Origin: Tieghemiomyces parasiticus
Taxonomy: Eukaryota > Kickxellomycota > Dimargaritomycetes > Dimargaritales > Dimargaritaceae
DNA length: 51,459 bases
Reading direction: 5' to 3'
Assembly: GCA_027575765.1 (NCBI GenBank)
Contig: JANBPT010000244.1
Coordinates: 1-51,459 of the forward strand
The notes under the pieces are model-generated. The model was given only the letters and a program-made list of their open reading frames with translations, did no database searches and was not told the DNA's origin. Numbering within the stretch: the stretch's first letter is position 1; every line of letters begins with the position of its first letter. Below are positions 1-9,718 of the stretch, in pieces. The position numbers and the translations under genes were made by a program.

Positions 1-201
1 AAGCGGGTCCGTAAGCTTGCCCCGACCAAGGGCAAAAATGCCAGCGGTCAGAAGGGACCGGGCCGCGAATACCGTGCGGCCAAGGCCGCCGGTGATGTCA
101 AGAAGTCGGGTAAGCTTGATCCATTTGCTTACGTTCCGCTCAACCCGAAGGGGAACGGCAAGCAAGGAATCGTTGGTAAACGCGGTCGGGGTAGTAAGTG
201 A
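1..201 (+). CDS. RRP12: RRP12-like protein, C-terminal end (partial)
   Basis: The window opens inside an open frame read from base 1 and closed by TGA at 199-201, giving 66 residues. The tail is rich in Lys, Arg and Gly and contains DPFAYVPLN followed by [18 protein letters not shown] 'DP(Y/F)AYVPL' block just ahead of a basic tail is the C-terminal signature of Rrp12, the HEAT-repeat protein that accompanies pre-40S and pre-60S subunits out of the nucleus. Only this end is present, so the HEAT repeats cannot be checked. The call rests on that one motif and the basic composition. The alternative is another nucleolar protein with a basic tail. Confidence 0.7.
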   Translation, partial: KRVRKLAPTKGKNASGQKGPGREYRAAKAAGDVKKSGKLDPFAYVPLNPKGNGKQGIVGKRGRGSK

Positions 202-1359
202 GCTTGTTACTTTCTAGTTTATTTCCTAGTTTTATCATCACCATAGGCCAATTGTTATTTATTTCTGACATTTTATAAATATCCAACTCGTTGCACTTTG
301 GTTGCTCGATCTAGCCGGTATGCAATACAGTTGACCTAAATGGCTCGCAATGCCTGAAAGAGGAGGTACCAAGGGATGGCTCTACCGATGAAATCTTGAG
401 CGGTCTGCTCCGGTGTACCGGCTTTATTTTATTTTTTTCATTCCTTACTCTATAATTATTATATTTCTCGCCGCACAACTTTCCGGGGGGCGGGGAGGTT
501 CTCATTACTATGGCCCAGTCAAAAATGCTGGACATCTTAACCGAGTTCGATGTGAAGGTGGGGTGCCGACATCGGGTTTGTTCCTTGAAGGTTTTGTAAG
601 AGGGCACGTAGTTATCCAGTCAAAGGAAATTAAAACTAAAATTAAGGAGCAACCTTGGTTATGAGAGTTCGGGAGAGATCCCCAAAAGTGGCAAGGATCC
701 CGAAGGAGGGCGATGTCGAAGTGCCTTCAGAGCTTCTGAAAGAAATAAATGTTAATCCGGACTAATATATGCAGCGCAGGGTCCGTCCTTTTCTTTTTCT
801 TTTTTTTTTGTTTCGTACGCCTTCAATACTTTAGTACTATCAGCCCATCTGCTAACAATCTTTATAGTCATCCAGTGTATGGTGGGTGTCAAACAAGGGA
901 CCGGTTTAGGGAGCGGCCGGTAGAACTAATAAAAAGGAGTGTACGTTGGAGATTAGTAAAAATTAAAGGTTATGCCTTGGGGGCTCATATGGACGAATGG
1001 ATCAACAAATGAGGGACGTTTAGGAGGGGATTAGTTTTTCAAGAGTTTAGCCATGCCAAGGTACTCACTGAGGTTTTAAAGTAATCCCGGCACGGCCTGA
1101 AAAACTTAGAAAGTTGCCGTCCATTCAGAGATAATGATAAGGGAAGGTCATATGTTGGGAGGGGGGGGGGGTTAATCGTAACATCATGGAGCTTGTTTAG
1201 CCAACTCGGAAAAACACTGCCTATTGATAGTGGCTGGTGACCTTGTTGTCGCCAACCCCATTACCCAAAGCTGAGGCCCATTTTTGCCGTATGAATATAT
1301 AGATAGTCCACAATATTTTTCATTGGAAAACTTGATGGGGCCAAGGTCTTGAAACTGTT
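202..1359. other. AT-richer non-coding stretch
   Basis: This stretch follows the RRP12-like stop codon and runs up to the mariner remnant. It is visibly richer in A and T than the gene-dense parts and contains homopolymers, such as a T-rich run near 790-811 and a G run near 1161-1172. The open frames are short and show no family motif. Its distal part may be the eroded 5' half of the adjacent mariner copy. I see no intact gene. Confidence 0.5.
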
Positions 1360-2215
1360 GGAATAAAACTCTCAACTAGCGGTTGAACAACTAGGCCACG
1401 TCTGCCATACTTCCCCTGGTACAATGCGCTATGGCCTGCGCAGGGACTTTAGGTTGCACAGCTACCTCACCTTGTGCTCCCCCATAACCTCACCAATGAC
1501 CAGCGCCACTAGTGGATACGTTTTGTCACTGGTTTCCTGGAGGAGTTTGACGGAGGCCAGTGACTATATTGCTGGGCTCCATCGTCACAGGTGATGAGAA
1601 CTGGGTGCACTTTTATAATCCCCCCTGCTGGTTTTAATCACTGGGAGTGATGCCCAAAAAGTGGCTCTGTCCCAACTGAGACCCACTGGGGCCATTCCAC
1701 GCCCAAGGTGGTGCTGACCAACATTTTTTCACCCTGAGTGGCCTATTACATCTGAGTGTCAAGCCCCCGTGGTGTCAAGGTCTCCACTAAACTCTACGTA
1801 AAATACGGGTTGGGGTCCATGCTCCAGGCCTGGGTGGAGGCACATGGAAGCCTGGACTGTCACGCCCCCCCTGCGGTTTTACCATGATAATGCCCCTCCC
1901 TCACATCGTGCTGCAGCTACTCAAGCCCACATTATCAGTACTAATGTCAAGCGCCTTCCTTCTCCTCCTTACAGTCCTGGACCTAGCACCCTGTGATTTC
2001 TGCCTACCCAAGGGTGTTGAATGGCGGCTACGCGGCAAGCAATTCACCACGCTGTAGGTGGTTATGGATGCCTGGTAATTGGAACTAGCCGCGCCCCGGC
2101 CAACTGATACTAGATCTTGCTTTGGAAGCTGGGTAGAATGGGTTCGCCGAGCGGGTCAGAGTGCTGGCCAGTATATTAATATAAAGCATGGTTTAGATTT
2201 GAGTTGACGTGAACT
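1360..2215 (+). pseudogene. Decayed mariner-family transposase
   Basis: No long frame is open, but successive pieces of a mariner transposase read off the + strand if frames are switched. In order: QLAVEQL (about 1370), LVLPHNLTNDQRH (about 1470-1508), FVTGFLEEFDG (about 1525-1556), IVTGDENWVHFYNP (about 1581-1622, first catalytic Asp), FYHDNAPPSHRAA (about 1876-1916, second Asp), then PPYSPDLAPCDFCLPKG (about 1967-2015, third Asp) after a one-base frame slip. A final WVRRAGQSAGQYINIKHG block (about 2139-2192) matches the usual C-terminus. YSPDLAP(C/S)DF is the signature of mariner proper (D,D34D) rather than Tc1. Several in-frame stops and slips show the copy is dead. I could not define terminal inverted repeats or the TA target duplication, so element ends are unknown. 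Confidence 0.85.
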
Positions 2216-2422
2216 TTATGGTGCACCTATAGAAGGAGGAGGAGGAGGAGAGATACAATAGGGGCCAGGCCTAAATCGAAAAACCAAAACCATGTAATGT
2301 AGCTGGTTGCACAAAAATATTAATAATAAATGCGACCTGGAATAGCTGCCTCAAGTATAAGTAGAGCCACGACCTTTAGTTTCGAAACACTCATGACAAA
2401 AAATAATAATAATAATTTGAAA

Positions 2423-3946
2423 TTACAGCGACAGCCGCAGGGTCTTCTCCATGGCTTCCCAGTCCTCGGTGTCAATTTTGACGATGGGCCGACCAAAGTG
2501 GTCCTGGATGGCCTTCATCTCCTGGAAGGACTTGTGGTCGTGGACAAAGTTGATGGCGGCGCCGGTACGGCCGAACCGGCCAGTACGACCGATGCGGTGG
2601 AGGTAGGTCTCAGGGTCGGGTTTACCGGTCCCGTCAACGGGGATATCATAGTTGATGACCATGTTGACCTGGGAAATGTCAATGCCACGGGCCAGAACGT
2701 TAGTGGTGATGAGCACCTTGGTGGTGCCTGTGCGGAACGCGTTCATGACCGCATCGCGCTCGGTGGTTTCCAGCTTGCCGTGCAGCGACACCACTTCGTG
2801 GCCCGCGTCCGTCATCAGACGCGCGATCCGGTCGGCAGTGTCGCGGCGGCGCACAAAGATGATGCTCTGGCCCACCGTGAGCAGCGAGTACAGGCTGTTG
2901 AGCACCTCCAGCTTGTGCTCCTCGTCCCGACAGTCCATGTAGAACTGTTTGATCCCGTCCACCGAGAGCTCCTTAACCTGCAGACTGATCGAATTGGCAT
3001 CAGGTGCGAACCGTTGGGCGAACGTGTGCACAACCGGCGCGAAGGTGGCAGAGAAGAGTACAATTTGGCAGGTCTTAGGTACAAGGTTCTTGATGCGGAC
3101 GCTCTGCTCACCTAGCCCCTGCTGGTCCAGCATGTTGTCGGCTTCGTCGAGCACAAAGATGCGCACCCGCTTGAGGTCCAGCTTTCGGGTGCGTTGCAGC
3201 TCGTGGACGGTTCCAGGGGTGCCAATCACAATGTGGGCGTCGATCTTCTGCCCCCGCTCGGGAGCCTCGTCCTTGATGGCGTAGGCGGCAGTGATGTCGG
3301 TGTACTTGCCCATCTGCTGGACCACGTCCATGATCTGGCGTGCCAGCTCGCGGGCCGGGGCAATGCACAGAGCCTGGGTATACTTCTGAGTGGGGTCCAC
3401 GCGTGAAAGCATGGCCAGGACGAAAGCGGCCGTCTTACCCGTGCCGGACTGCGACTGCCCAATCATGTTGGTCGGCGGGTTGGCAAGCAGCAGAGGCAGG
3501 GCGCGCTCCTGGATCTTGGACGGTTTGGTAAAGCCCATGCCGTACACGCCCTTGAGCAGCTCCGGGGTCAGACCTAGGTCATCAAATGACTTGACTGAGT
3601 ACAGCGGGGAATCCGGGTTGGCCTGCTGGTTAGCGAGCTTCACCTGGACGCTATGCTCGTTTTCGACCAGGTTATCGGGCTTGCCCTTTGCGGTCATGTC
3701 CTCGAGGTCATGGGTGAGTTCCGTGACGTCCTCTGTGGGATAGACGGGGTGAAAAAAAGGTGACGAGTACGGGTAGATGGGCGGTTCGAATTAGGCGGTG
3801 GGGGATAAAATCGGCGGGCTAGGTCTGCTTAGATCAGCTCTCTCGGGTCATCACCTGAACCAGGAAGAAGGGGGGGGCGCTCTGGTAAACTTACTCGGAC
3901 CGAGGTTCACGGTGGTGTCCTTGCGGTGAACGGACTGGTCCGTCAT
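2423..3946 (-). CDS. DBP5: DEAD-box mRNA-export helicase Dbp5/DDX19
   Basis: ATP-dependent RNA helicase that remodels mRNPs on the cytoplasmic face of the nuclear pore, activated by Gle1 and inositol hexakisphosphate. Two exons fit: 3946-3895 (ATG at 3946) and 3732-2423, joined in phase across a 162-nt GTAAGT...CACAG intron, giving 453 residues. Motifs are in family order: Q motif (KPSKIQERALP), Walker A SQSGTGKTAA, PARELA, TPGT, DEAD within VLDEADNML, SAT, ARGID and HRIGRTGR. IQERALPLLL and NMIGQSQSGTGKT are typical of Dbp5 rather than eIF4A. Using only the large exon would start at an internal Met and lose about 29 N-terminal residues. It diverges from UFD1. Confidence 0.95.
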
Positions 3947-4639
3947 GGTGGCGGTGATGCAGGAGTAGGTAAAAGTTGGGTAGTGATGCGAAGGGGAAGG
4001 GAATACAGGGAACGCGAATCCAAACTACCGAGGATGGAGATGCCCGATATGGCCTTGACGAGCGGATGACGGTGAAGAAAACTGGGCGTCAGTGTGTGTG
4101 TCTTCGGAATCAGGTGAGGGTTAGCCAGTCCGAATTCGACGCTTCTCGAAGGTGGAAGGTCACTGGCCTGTCCAAGCCGTACAGCTAACCCCGAAAAAAG
4201 TACCACGCTGGCTACCAGCGATGTAGACATTAACCTGAACTGCCCCTCGTATACAGAGACATGATGCCCTCGTCCACGACCGACACTACAGCCTATGCCC
4301 GCGTGGAAAGCCAGCTCTTGGAAAATCGGGTTCGAACGAAGCCGCCGAGTATCTTTAGCCCAAGGTTTCGCCTGCCTCGGTTAGTCAGCCTGCGTGCGGG
4401 GTCTGCCGAGCTTCCCCCCCCCGACTCCCTCGGTGTACGGGCAGTGAGAGGGCCTCATGACCTCCCACGCAGGTCCAGCATCGGCTTCCATCAGCTACCT
4501 TTACCGTCCGAGCACTTAAACTATCCCTTTCCTCGTTCGCCACGTTGCAGAATTGTCTGGCTCTGCCTCACCTTGTCCCTTTCCCTTCTCCTCCCTCCCA
4601 CTCTGACCTGCATCCCCCCAGTCCTCTCTCCTTTCAGGC
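3947..4639. promoter_or_regulatory. Bidirectional DBP5/UFD1 intergenic region
   Basis: The 693 bases between the divergent DBP5 and UFD1 starts must hold both promoters. The UFD1-proximal 150 bases are strongly C/T-rich on the + strand, ending CTCTCTCCTTTCAG just before the ATG at 4640. That looks like either a pyrimidine-rich core promoter or the acceptor of a 5'UTR intron. No clear TATA box is visible. An open frame at 4261-4674 runs through here but lacks any family similarity I can recognise. Confidence 0.5.
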
Positions 4640-5686
4640 ATGAGTTTCCCTTATGTCCCCATGGACAGCGATGACGGCTTTGCACCGCCACCCCCGCCCG
4701 CGGGCGGTGGCTTAGGTTTCAGCAGTTGGCTGTCCGCCGCCCCAGGACCACAGAGCTTTGAGGAGTATTTTAGCTGCTACCCGGTGGTCATGATGCGCGG
4801 CAATGAGCGCGAGAACGTCAGCTACGGCGGCAAGGTGATACTCCCGCCCTCGGCGCTAGACAAACTGACGCGGCTCAATATCATGTATCCGATGCTTTTC
4901 ACTCTGAAAAACGAGCCGGCGGGCCACCATACCAACGCCGGCGTCCTTGAGTTCACCGCTGAAGAGGGTCGGGCCTATCTACCCCAGTGGATGATGCAGA
5001 CGCTCAAACTAGAGCCCGGGGACATTGCTAAAGTCAATAGCACCCAGCTGCCTCTCGGCAAATTCGTCAAGATCGAGCCCCAGTCGGTCGATTTTTTAGA
5101 TATCAGCGATCCGCGTGCCGTCCTCGAGAACTCTCTACGCAACTTTTCCACCCTCACCGAGGGCGACATCATCACCATCAGCTACAACGACAAGCAGTAC
5201 GGTATCCGCGTGTTAGAGACCCGGCCCAGCGGCCGTGGCATTTCCATCGTCGAGACCGACCTCGAAGTGGACTTTGCACCCCCTGTGGGCTACGTGGAAC
5301 CCACCGCCGGCCGGCCGACGGGCCCCAGCATGGCCAGTGAGCTCAACCTACCCGACCCTACGGCGACCGCCACTGCTAGCTCCGCGTCCGTCGGCGACCC
5401 CAACTGGCAGGCATTCCAGGGTGGCGGCAACCGGTTGAATGCTCGCGGGACCTCGAGCAAGAAGGCTGGTAAGCAACCAGAGTTCCCGGTCCCCGCTGCG
5501 GCCAGCGAAGCAGCTTCCCCCGTCATGGCCGTGCCCAATGACGGCGGTCCAGCGCCGCTCAATTTGCCCTTCGGCCAGCTCTTCTTTGACTTTAAGGTCG
5601 CTGCCGCCCCTGGTCCAGGTACGGCGGAGCAGTCGGGGTTTGCTGGACCGGGCAATACACTCAAAGCCAAACGGCCCAAGGCCTAG
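4640..5686 (+). CDS. UFD1: Ubiquitin fusion degradation protein Ufd1
   Basis: Substrate-recruiting cofactor that pairs with Npl4 on the AAA ATPase Cdc48/p97 to extract ubiquitinated proteins, as in ER-associated degradation. The 348-residue frame has the Ufd1 UT3 fold from about residue 38 to 218: FEEYFSCYPVVMM, GGKVILPPSALDKLTRLNI, GVLEFTAEEGRAYLPQWMM, VDFLDISDPRAVLEN, LRNFSTLTEGDII and ETDLEVDFAPPVGYVEP. Two copies of the Cdc48-binding SHP box (F-x-G-x-G-x-x-L) follow in the flexible tail, F259-L266 and F334-L341. The N-terminus carries a short Pro/Gly-rich leader. The start at 4640 sits just after a CTTTCAG that may end a leader intron. No coding intron is needed. Confidence 0.96.
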   Translation: MSFPYVPMDSDDGFAPPPPPAGGGLGFSSWLSAAPGPQSFEEYFSCYPVVMMRGNERENVSYGGKVILPPSALDKLTRLNIMYPMLFTLKNEPAGHHTNAGVLEFTAEEGRAYLPQWMMQTLKLEPGDIAKVNSTQLPLGKFVKIEPQSVDFLDISDPRAVLENSLRNFSTLTEGDIITISYNDKQYGIRVLETRPSGRGISIVETDLEVDFAPPVGYVEPTAGRPTGPSMASELNLPDPTATATASSASVGDPNWQAFQGGGNRLNARGTSSKKAGKQPEFPVPAAASEAASPVMAVPNDGGPAPLNLPFGQLFFDFKVAAAPGPGTAEQSGFAGPGNTLKAKRPKA

Positions 5687-6149
5687 AGGTATTCTACCAA
5701 ATATCATACTGCCCCCGGCGTGGAAAGCCTGCTGGCGTCAGTCTCCGCAGCACTGATCTTCGACTACTCTAACCAGAGACGTCACTCCAAAACCATGGCG
5801 CTTGAAGCTGGTCGCCAACCCTCGCCGGGTAGCACAAGTTGTACAATAAAACGAGGCGTACACATTATAATAGTGTATACCACCCCCCAACGTTGGCTGG
5901 GCACTATATTAGGGCCAAAGCGATATAAGCACTGATTTATTGGCTACAGATAGGCGTATGGTCTAACAGAAACACTCTCGGTTAGTAAAGTAAAGTCCGA
6001 ACAACTGAGTGAGGCATGTTGACGCGTAGGGCGAGGTGGGAAGAGGGGGTTAACCGTGGCATAAGGGGGTGACGGCCATCGTGCCCACCATTCGTCGCCA
6101 GCTACCGCGCCGGCCATGGACGCTATTCAAAGCGCTTTTACATTCCAGC
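5687..6149. other. Convergent 3' region of UFD1 and ADE12
   Basis: This 463-base gap separates the convergent ends of UFD1 and adenylosuccinate synthetase. It contains a canonical AATAAA on the + strand at 5845-5850, about 160 bases past the UFD1 stop, followed by AT-rich sequence. No ORF here shows similarity to a known family. Confidence 0.55.
5845..5850 (+). terminator. Candidate polyadenylation signal of UFD1
   Basis: AATAAA lies about 160 bases after the UFD1 stop, in a locally AT-rich stretch. Position and sequence fit a cleavage/polyadenylation signal. Fungal signals are degenerate, so this is only suggestive. Confidence 0.4.
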
Positions 6150-7673
6150 TTACACCACCCGGTGGATCATGGCGTCACGACCAGGGCCCACGCCAATGTA
6201 CTCGATGGGCACCCCCAGGAACTCCTCAATGAATTGCACGTAGTTCTTGGCGTTGGTGGGCAACTCATCGTAGGAGCGGCAAGCGGAGAGGTCGGTGAGC
6301 CAGCCGGGGAAGGTCTTGTACTCGACCTCAACGCCGCCGAGGACGGTCAGACTGGCCGGGAAGGAGGGTAGTTCCTTGCCTTGGAAGCGGTAGGCCACGG
6401 CGACCTTGATCTCCTTGAACCCGTCGAGCACGTCCAGCTTGGTGAGGTTAAGCGAGGTGTAGCCGTTGAGGTAGTGCGAGTAGCGCAGCATAACCATATC
6501 GAGCCAGCCGCAGCGACGTTTCCGGCCCGTGGTCACACCGTACTCGCGGCCCACGTCCTGGAGGGCCGCACCGTCGGCGTCAAATAGTTCGGTGGGGAAG
6601 GGGCCCTCGCCCACCCGTGAGGTGTAGGCCTTGACCACGCCCAGTACCTTACCAACGGTCTGCGGGGGCACGCCCAGCCCGGTCAGAACGCCGCCGATAC
6701 CTGTATTGGAACTGGTCACAAAGGGGTATGTGCCGAAGTCAATGTCCAGCATGATGGCGTTGGCGCCCTCGACCAATACGTTCTTGCCCTGGGCCAGAGC
6801 GGAATGCATGAAGGTCACCGAGTCCACCACCATGGGCTTCAGGCGGGCAGCCAGCTCGCGGTAGCGCGCTAGTTCAGCCTCCACATCGTAGTCGAACTGG
6901 CCGTACCGCTTGAACCGATTGGCCACAATGCAGCGGAGCCTCTGCTCAAAGTCGTCCCCGTCGTACAGGTGGTGCACGCGGATTCCTGAGCGGCTGGCTT
7001 TGGAGGAATAGGCCGGTCCGATCCCCTTCTTGGTGGTACCGATACTGCCACGACCTAGCTCGGTTTCCTTGATACCGTCCACAATCTGGTGGAAGTCAAA
7101 GACCAGGTGAGCACGATCGCTGACCAGGATCCGGCCCTCGCAGTTGAGCCCCTGGGACTCCAGGTTGGCTAGCTCGTCAAAAAAAGCTGGCAGGTGGATC
7201 ACCACGCCGTTTCCTAGGATCGAGGTGCAGTCGGGGCTGATGAGACCCGAGGGGAGAAGGTGGAAGGCGTACTTAACGCCGTCAACCACGATGGTGTGAC
7301 CGGCATTGTTACCGCCCTAACAGAACCCAAGGGAACAACGAGGGGAGGGGGAGTAGGGAGATGAAAAGCGGTGAGTGATCGGGCACGGCCATAGAAAAAA
7401 GCGACTGGAGAAGTAGTGGCGTTGTCAAGTCGGGGGAGGAAATGGTACACACCACAGCAGCTCCAGTAGAAGCCAGTGGTGTAGCTTAGATGCTTGTTTG
7501 GTGCGACTTCAACGGTCGGCCGGGGAGCTTACCTGGCAGCGGGCGCACACGTCGGCGGACTGGGCCAGCAGGTCGACCAGCTTACCCTTGCCCTCATCAC
7601 CCCACTGGGCACCCAGCACGACGGAGAGTTTGGACGGCGGGTTGCCGCCGGCAGCGGCAGGGACGACGGTCAT
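6150..7673 (-). CDS. ADE12: Adenylosuccinate synthetase
   Basis: Catalyses GTP-dependent condensation of IMP and aspartate to adenylosuccinate, the first committed step to AMP. Two exons: 7673-7533 (47 codons, ATG at 7673) and 7316-6150, with a 216-nt GTAAGC...TTAG intron, giving 435 residues, a normal length. Exon 1 carries the catalytic loop [12 protein letters not shown]. Exon 2 opens with GGNNAGHT, the other half of the active site, which is why the exon must begin upstream of the first available Met. It continues with [55 protein letters not shown] (nucleotide loop) and LDVL before VGPGRDAMI near the end. The intron splits the family's most conserved N-terminal block. Confidence 0.96.
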
Positions 7674-9718
7674 GTTCAGTACGGGGGATTGACGGAAGAG
7701 GAATCCCAACAGGGCAGAGAGGGGAAAGTACGAAGGGATCCGGGCGGGATCGGGGCCGTACAAGGTCGAGACTGGGAGTAAGGCGAGGGAGTTATAGAAA
7801 GACGAACGGTGAACGACGACTTTGCGAAGCAAAGAAACCGTTAGCCCTCAACGTAGCGGACCGAGGACCCTTCTTAAAGGGGCTGGATCCACCCCCACCG
7901 CGCGGGGTCTTACTTCTCCTAAAGGCCTCGCCCGCGGGTCGCCTCGTAACCAGGGAGACAAATAGGGGTGGGAGGGAGAGCGGGGGGGCAGATGGGTCAC
8001 TAGATGGTTTCGGTCGCCGGTAAGGTTACATTAGGAGGCACCTGTGTGTGATAGGGGCGCGCGCCGGCATACACCCGACCGGGGGTGGGGCAATGCTATC
8101 TTGATTGGTCGAGAGTCATTCAGAAGTCGAGTTGGGGAGCGACTTACAAGGGTTGCCAGCGGGGGTACCCTCAGCCCTCGCCCGCCGAGTGGCTGGGAAA
8201 AGATCGAGTGGGACAAGTCCAATCGACCGTAATACCAGCGTCCCAGCCCTTGGGTTAAAGTGTAACCCCCCGCCCCGGGGCCTATGTCTGGACGAGTGGC
8301 CCGCTTGGCCTCACGTCGTCCGCGTCAATATGGGAAGCGCCGTTCTCCCCAGGGAGGTCAGCAGGGTGGTCACCTCCGCACCTCCACCCCACGTGGCATG
8401 GCCTGACCCGCCTCCAACCACCGCAATTAGGGTCCCTCCAACTATGCCGCCTGCACCGTTAGCGCACCAGATACAAGGCGGAAACCGGCCAGATACGGCC
8501 CGCCGCCCCACCACCAAAGGTGCGGTATACACGATCGATTTACCGCCTATTCCCCAGTAATGCATCTATATCGCCCATAGACAGCCCGGCCCTGTAGGTT
8601 TTCAGTCTGAACCGCGGCGATTGACACGATCGGCCCGGTCGGAGCAGAGTGAGGGGACTCAGCGGCGACAGAGAGTAGTGGCAACAAACGGACATTGGCC
8701 ACGCCGCCGAGTTGACCACTCCAATGGAAAACGGCGCTACCCTGCGCAGCTCGGAAGTCCCCGGCTGGACAAGTGCCGTCCAACGCACGTAACCAATCGG
8801 CCTGCGACCCTGGCGGCCTAATATCGGTCGGGCTCTACTCAGAAGGCCTCTTGTTGCCATGGTCCCAATATGCACCTCATCCGCTTCAGCCTAAAGACCA
8901 CTGCCACAAGGCACAACCCGCTGCATCCAATGACTCGGCGTATCCCCTCCACAGCACACTGCATGCTCTGCACGGTGCAACGGCGCCGACGCGTGGTGTA
9001 GTGCACGACAGCACCTGCCCTCTCCACAGCCAAGCCGAGCCGCCACCCGAGACAGGCCCCCGCAGAAGCACTACGGAACCACTTTGCCCGTCCCAATCGG
9101 CTGACTGGCACCCACCACTCTGGCTACGCACGGACCCTAACTTCGGAGTACGACGTAGAGAACGCAAAGAGAATAGCTAGGCGGACGTCAAAACCGATCA
9201 ACCATCGGCCGTTGCCGCCAATGGAGAGAGGCCCAACGCTGTTGTGACGGTGGGGCCTGGCCTCCGTGCACTTCAGCGAGTGCAGGGATGGTCCTGGTCT
9301 CCTCTCCGGACGCTCGGGCAAGCGGCCAGCCCGTGCTGCCTGTATGCATCCCAAAGGCCGTCGGCCAATCACACCGTTTCGCGCCTATGGCCAGCTAGAA
9401 TCGGCAATTACGTTAGTCAAATGTCACCCCTCCGTTCTTCCGAAGCGCCTCCCCCCCTTTTGCTACATACACCCTACCGTTGTTCTATTGCCTATTGACC
9501 GTGGACCGGTACGCCGTACAGCCGCTACCCTTACTCCGCTTTGGCCTCCGACCCTGGCCCGCTTGCGCATTGCCCAATAGCGTATAGGAAGTGCCACTAA
9601 CCCCCCTCCCTTTATCGCATCGGTCACCGCCTAAATATTTCGACCCTGTTCCACGCCTCATCGCCATTCCTCAGCATCATCCTGACTGTCTATTCTGTAG
9701 CCCTTCGCATCCGTCCGT
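7674..9718. promoter_or_regulatory. Divergent ADE12/dymeclin intergenic region
   Basis: Two kilobases separate the divergent starts of ADE12 (-) and dymeclin (+). Several frames of 60-180 codons cross it on both strands, but they overlap each other, are rich in Pro/Arg/Ser as GC-rich non-coding DNA usually is, and show no domain. The last 150 bases before 9719 are pyrimidine-rich, as at other starts in this window. No tRNA-like cloverleaf was found. I regard it as promoter and leader sequence. Confidence 0.5.

Noticed and set aside
2330..3115. 261-codon + strand frame over DBP5
   Set aside because: Antisense to the helicase, which has all DEAD-box motifs. The + frame is Val/His/Asp-rich, typical of an antisense reading.
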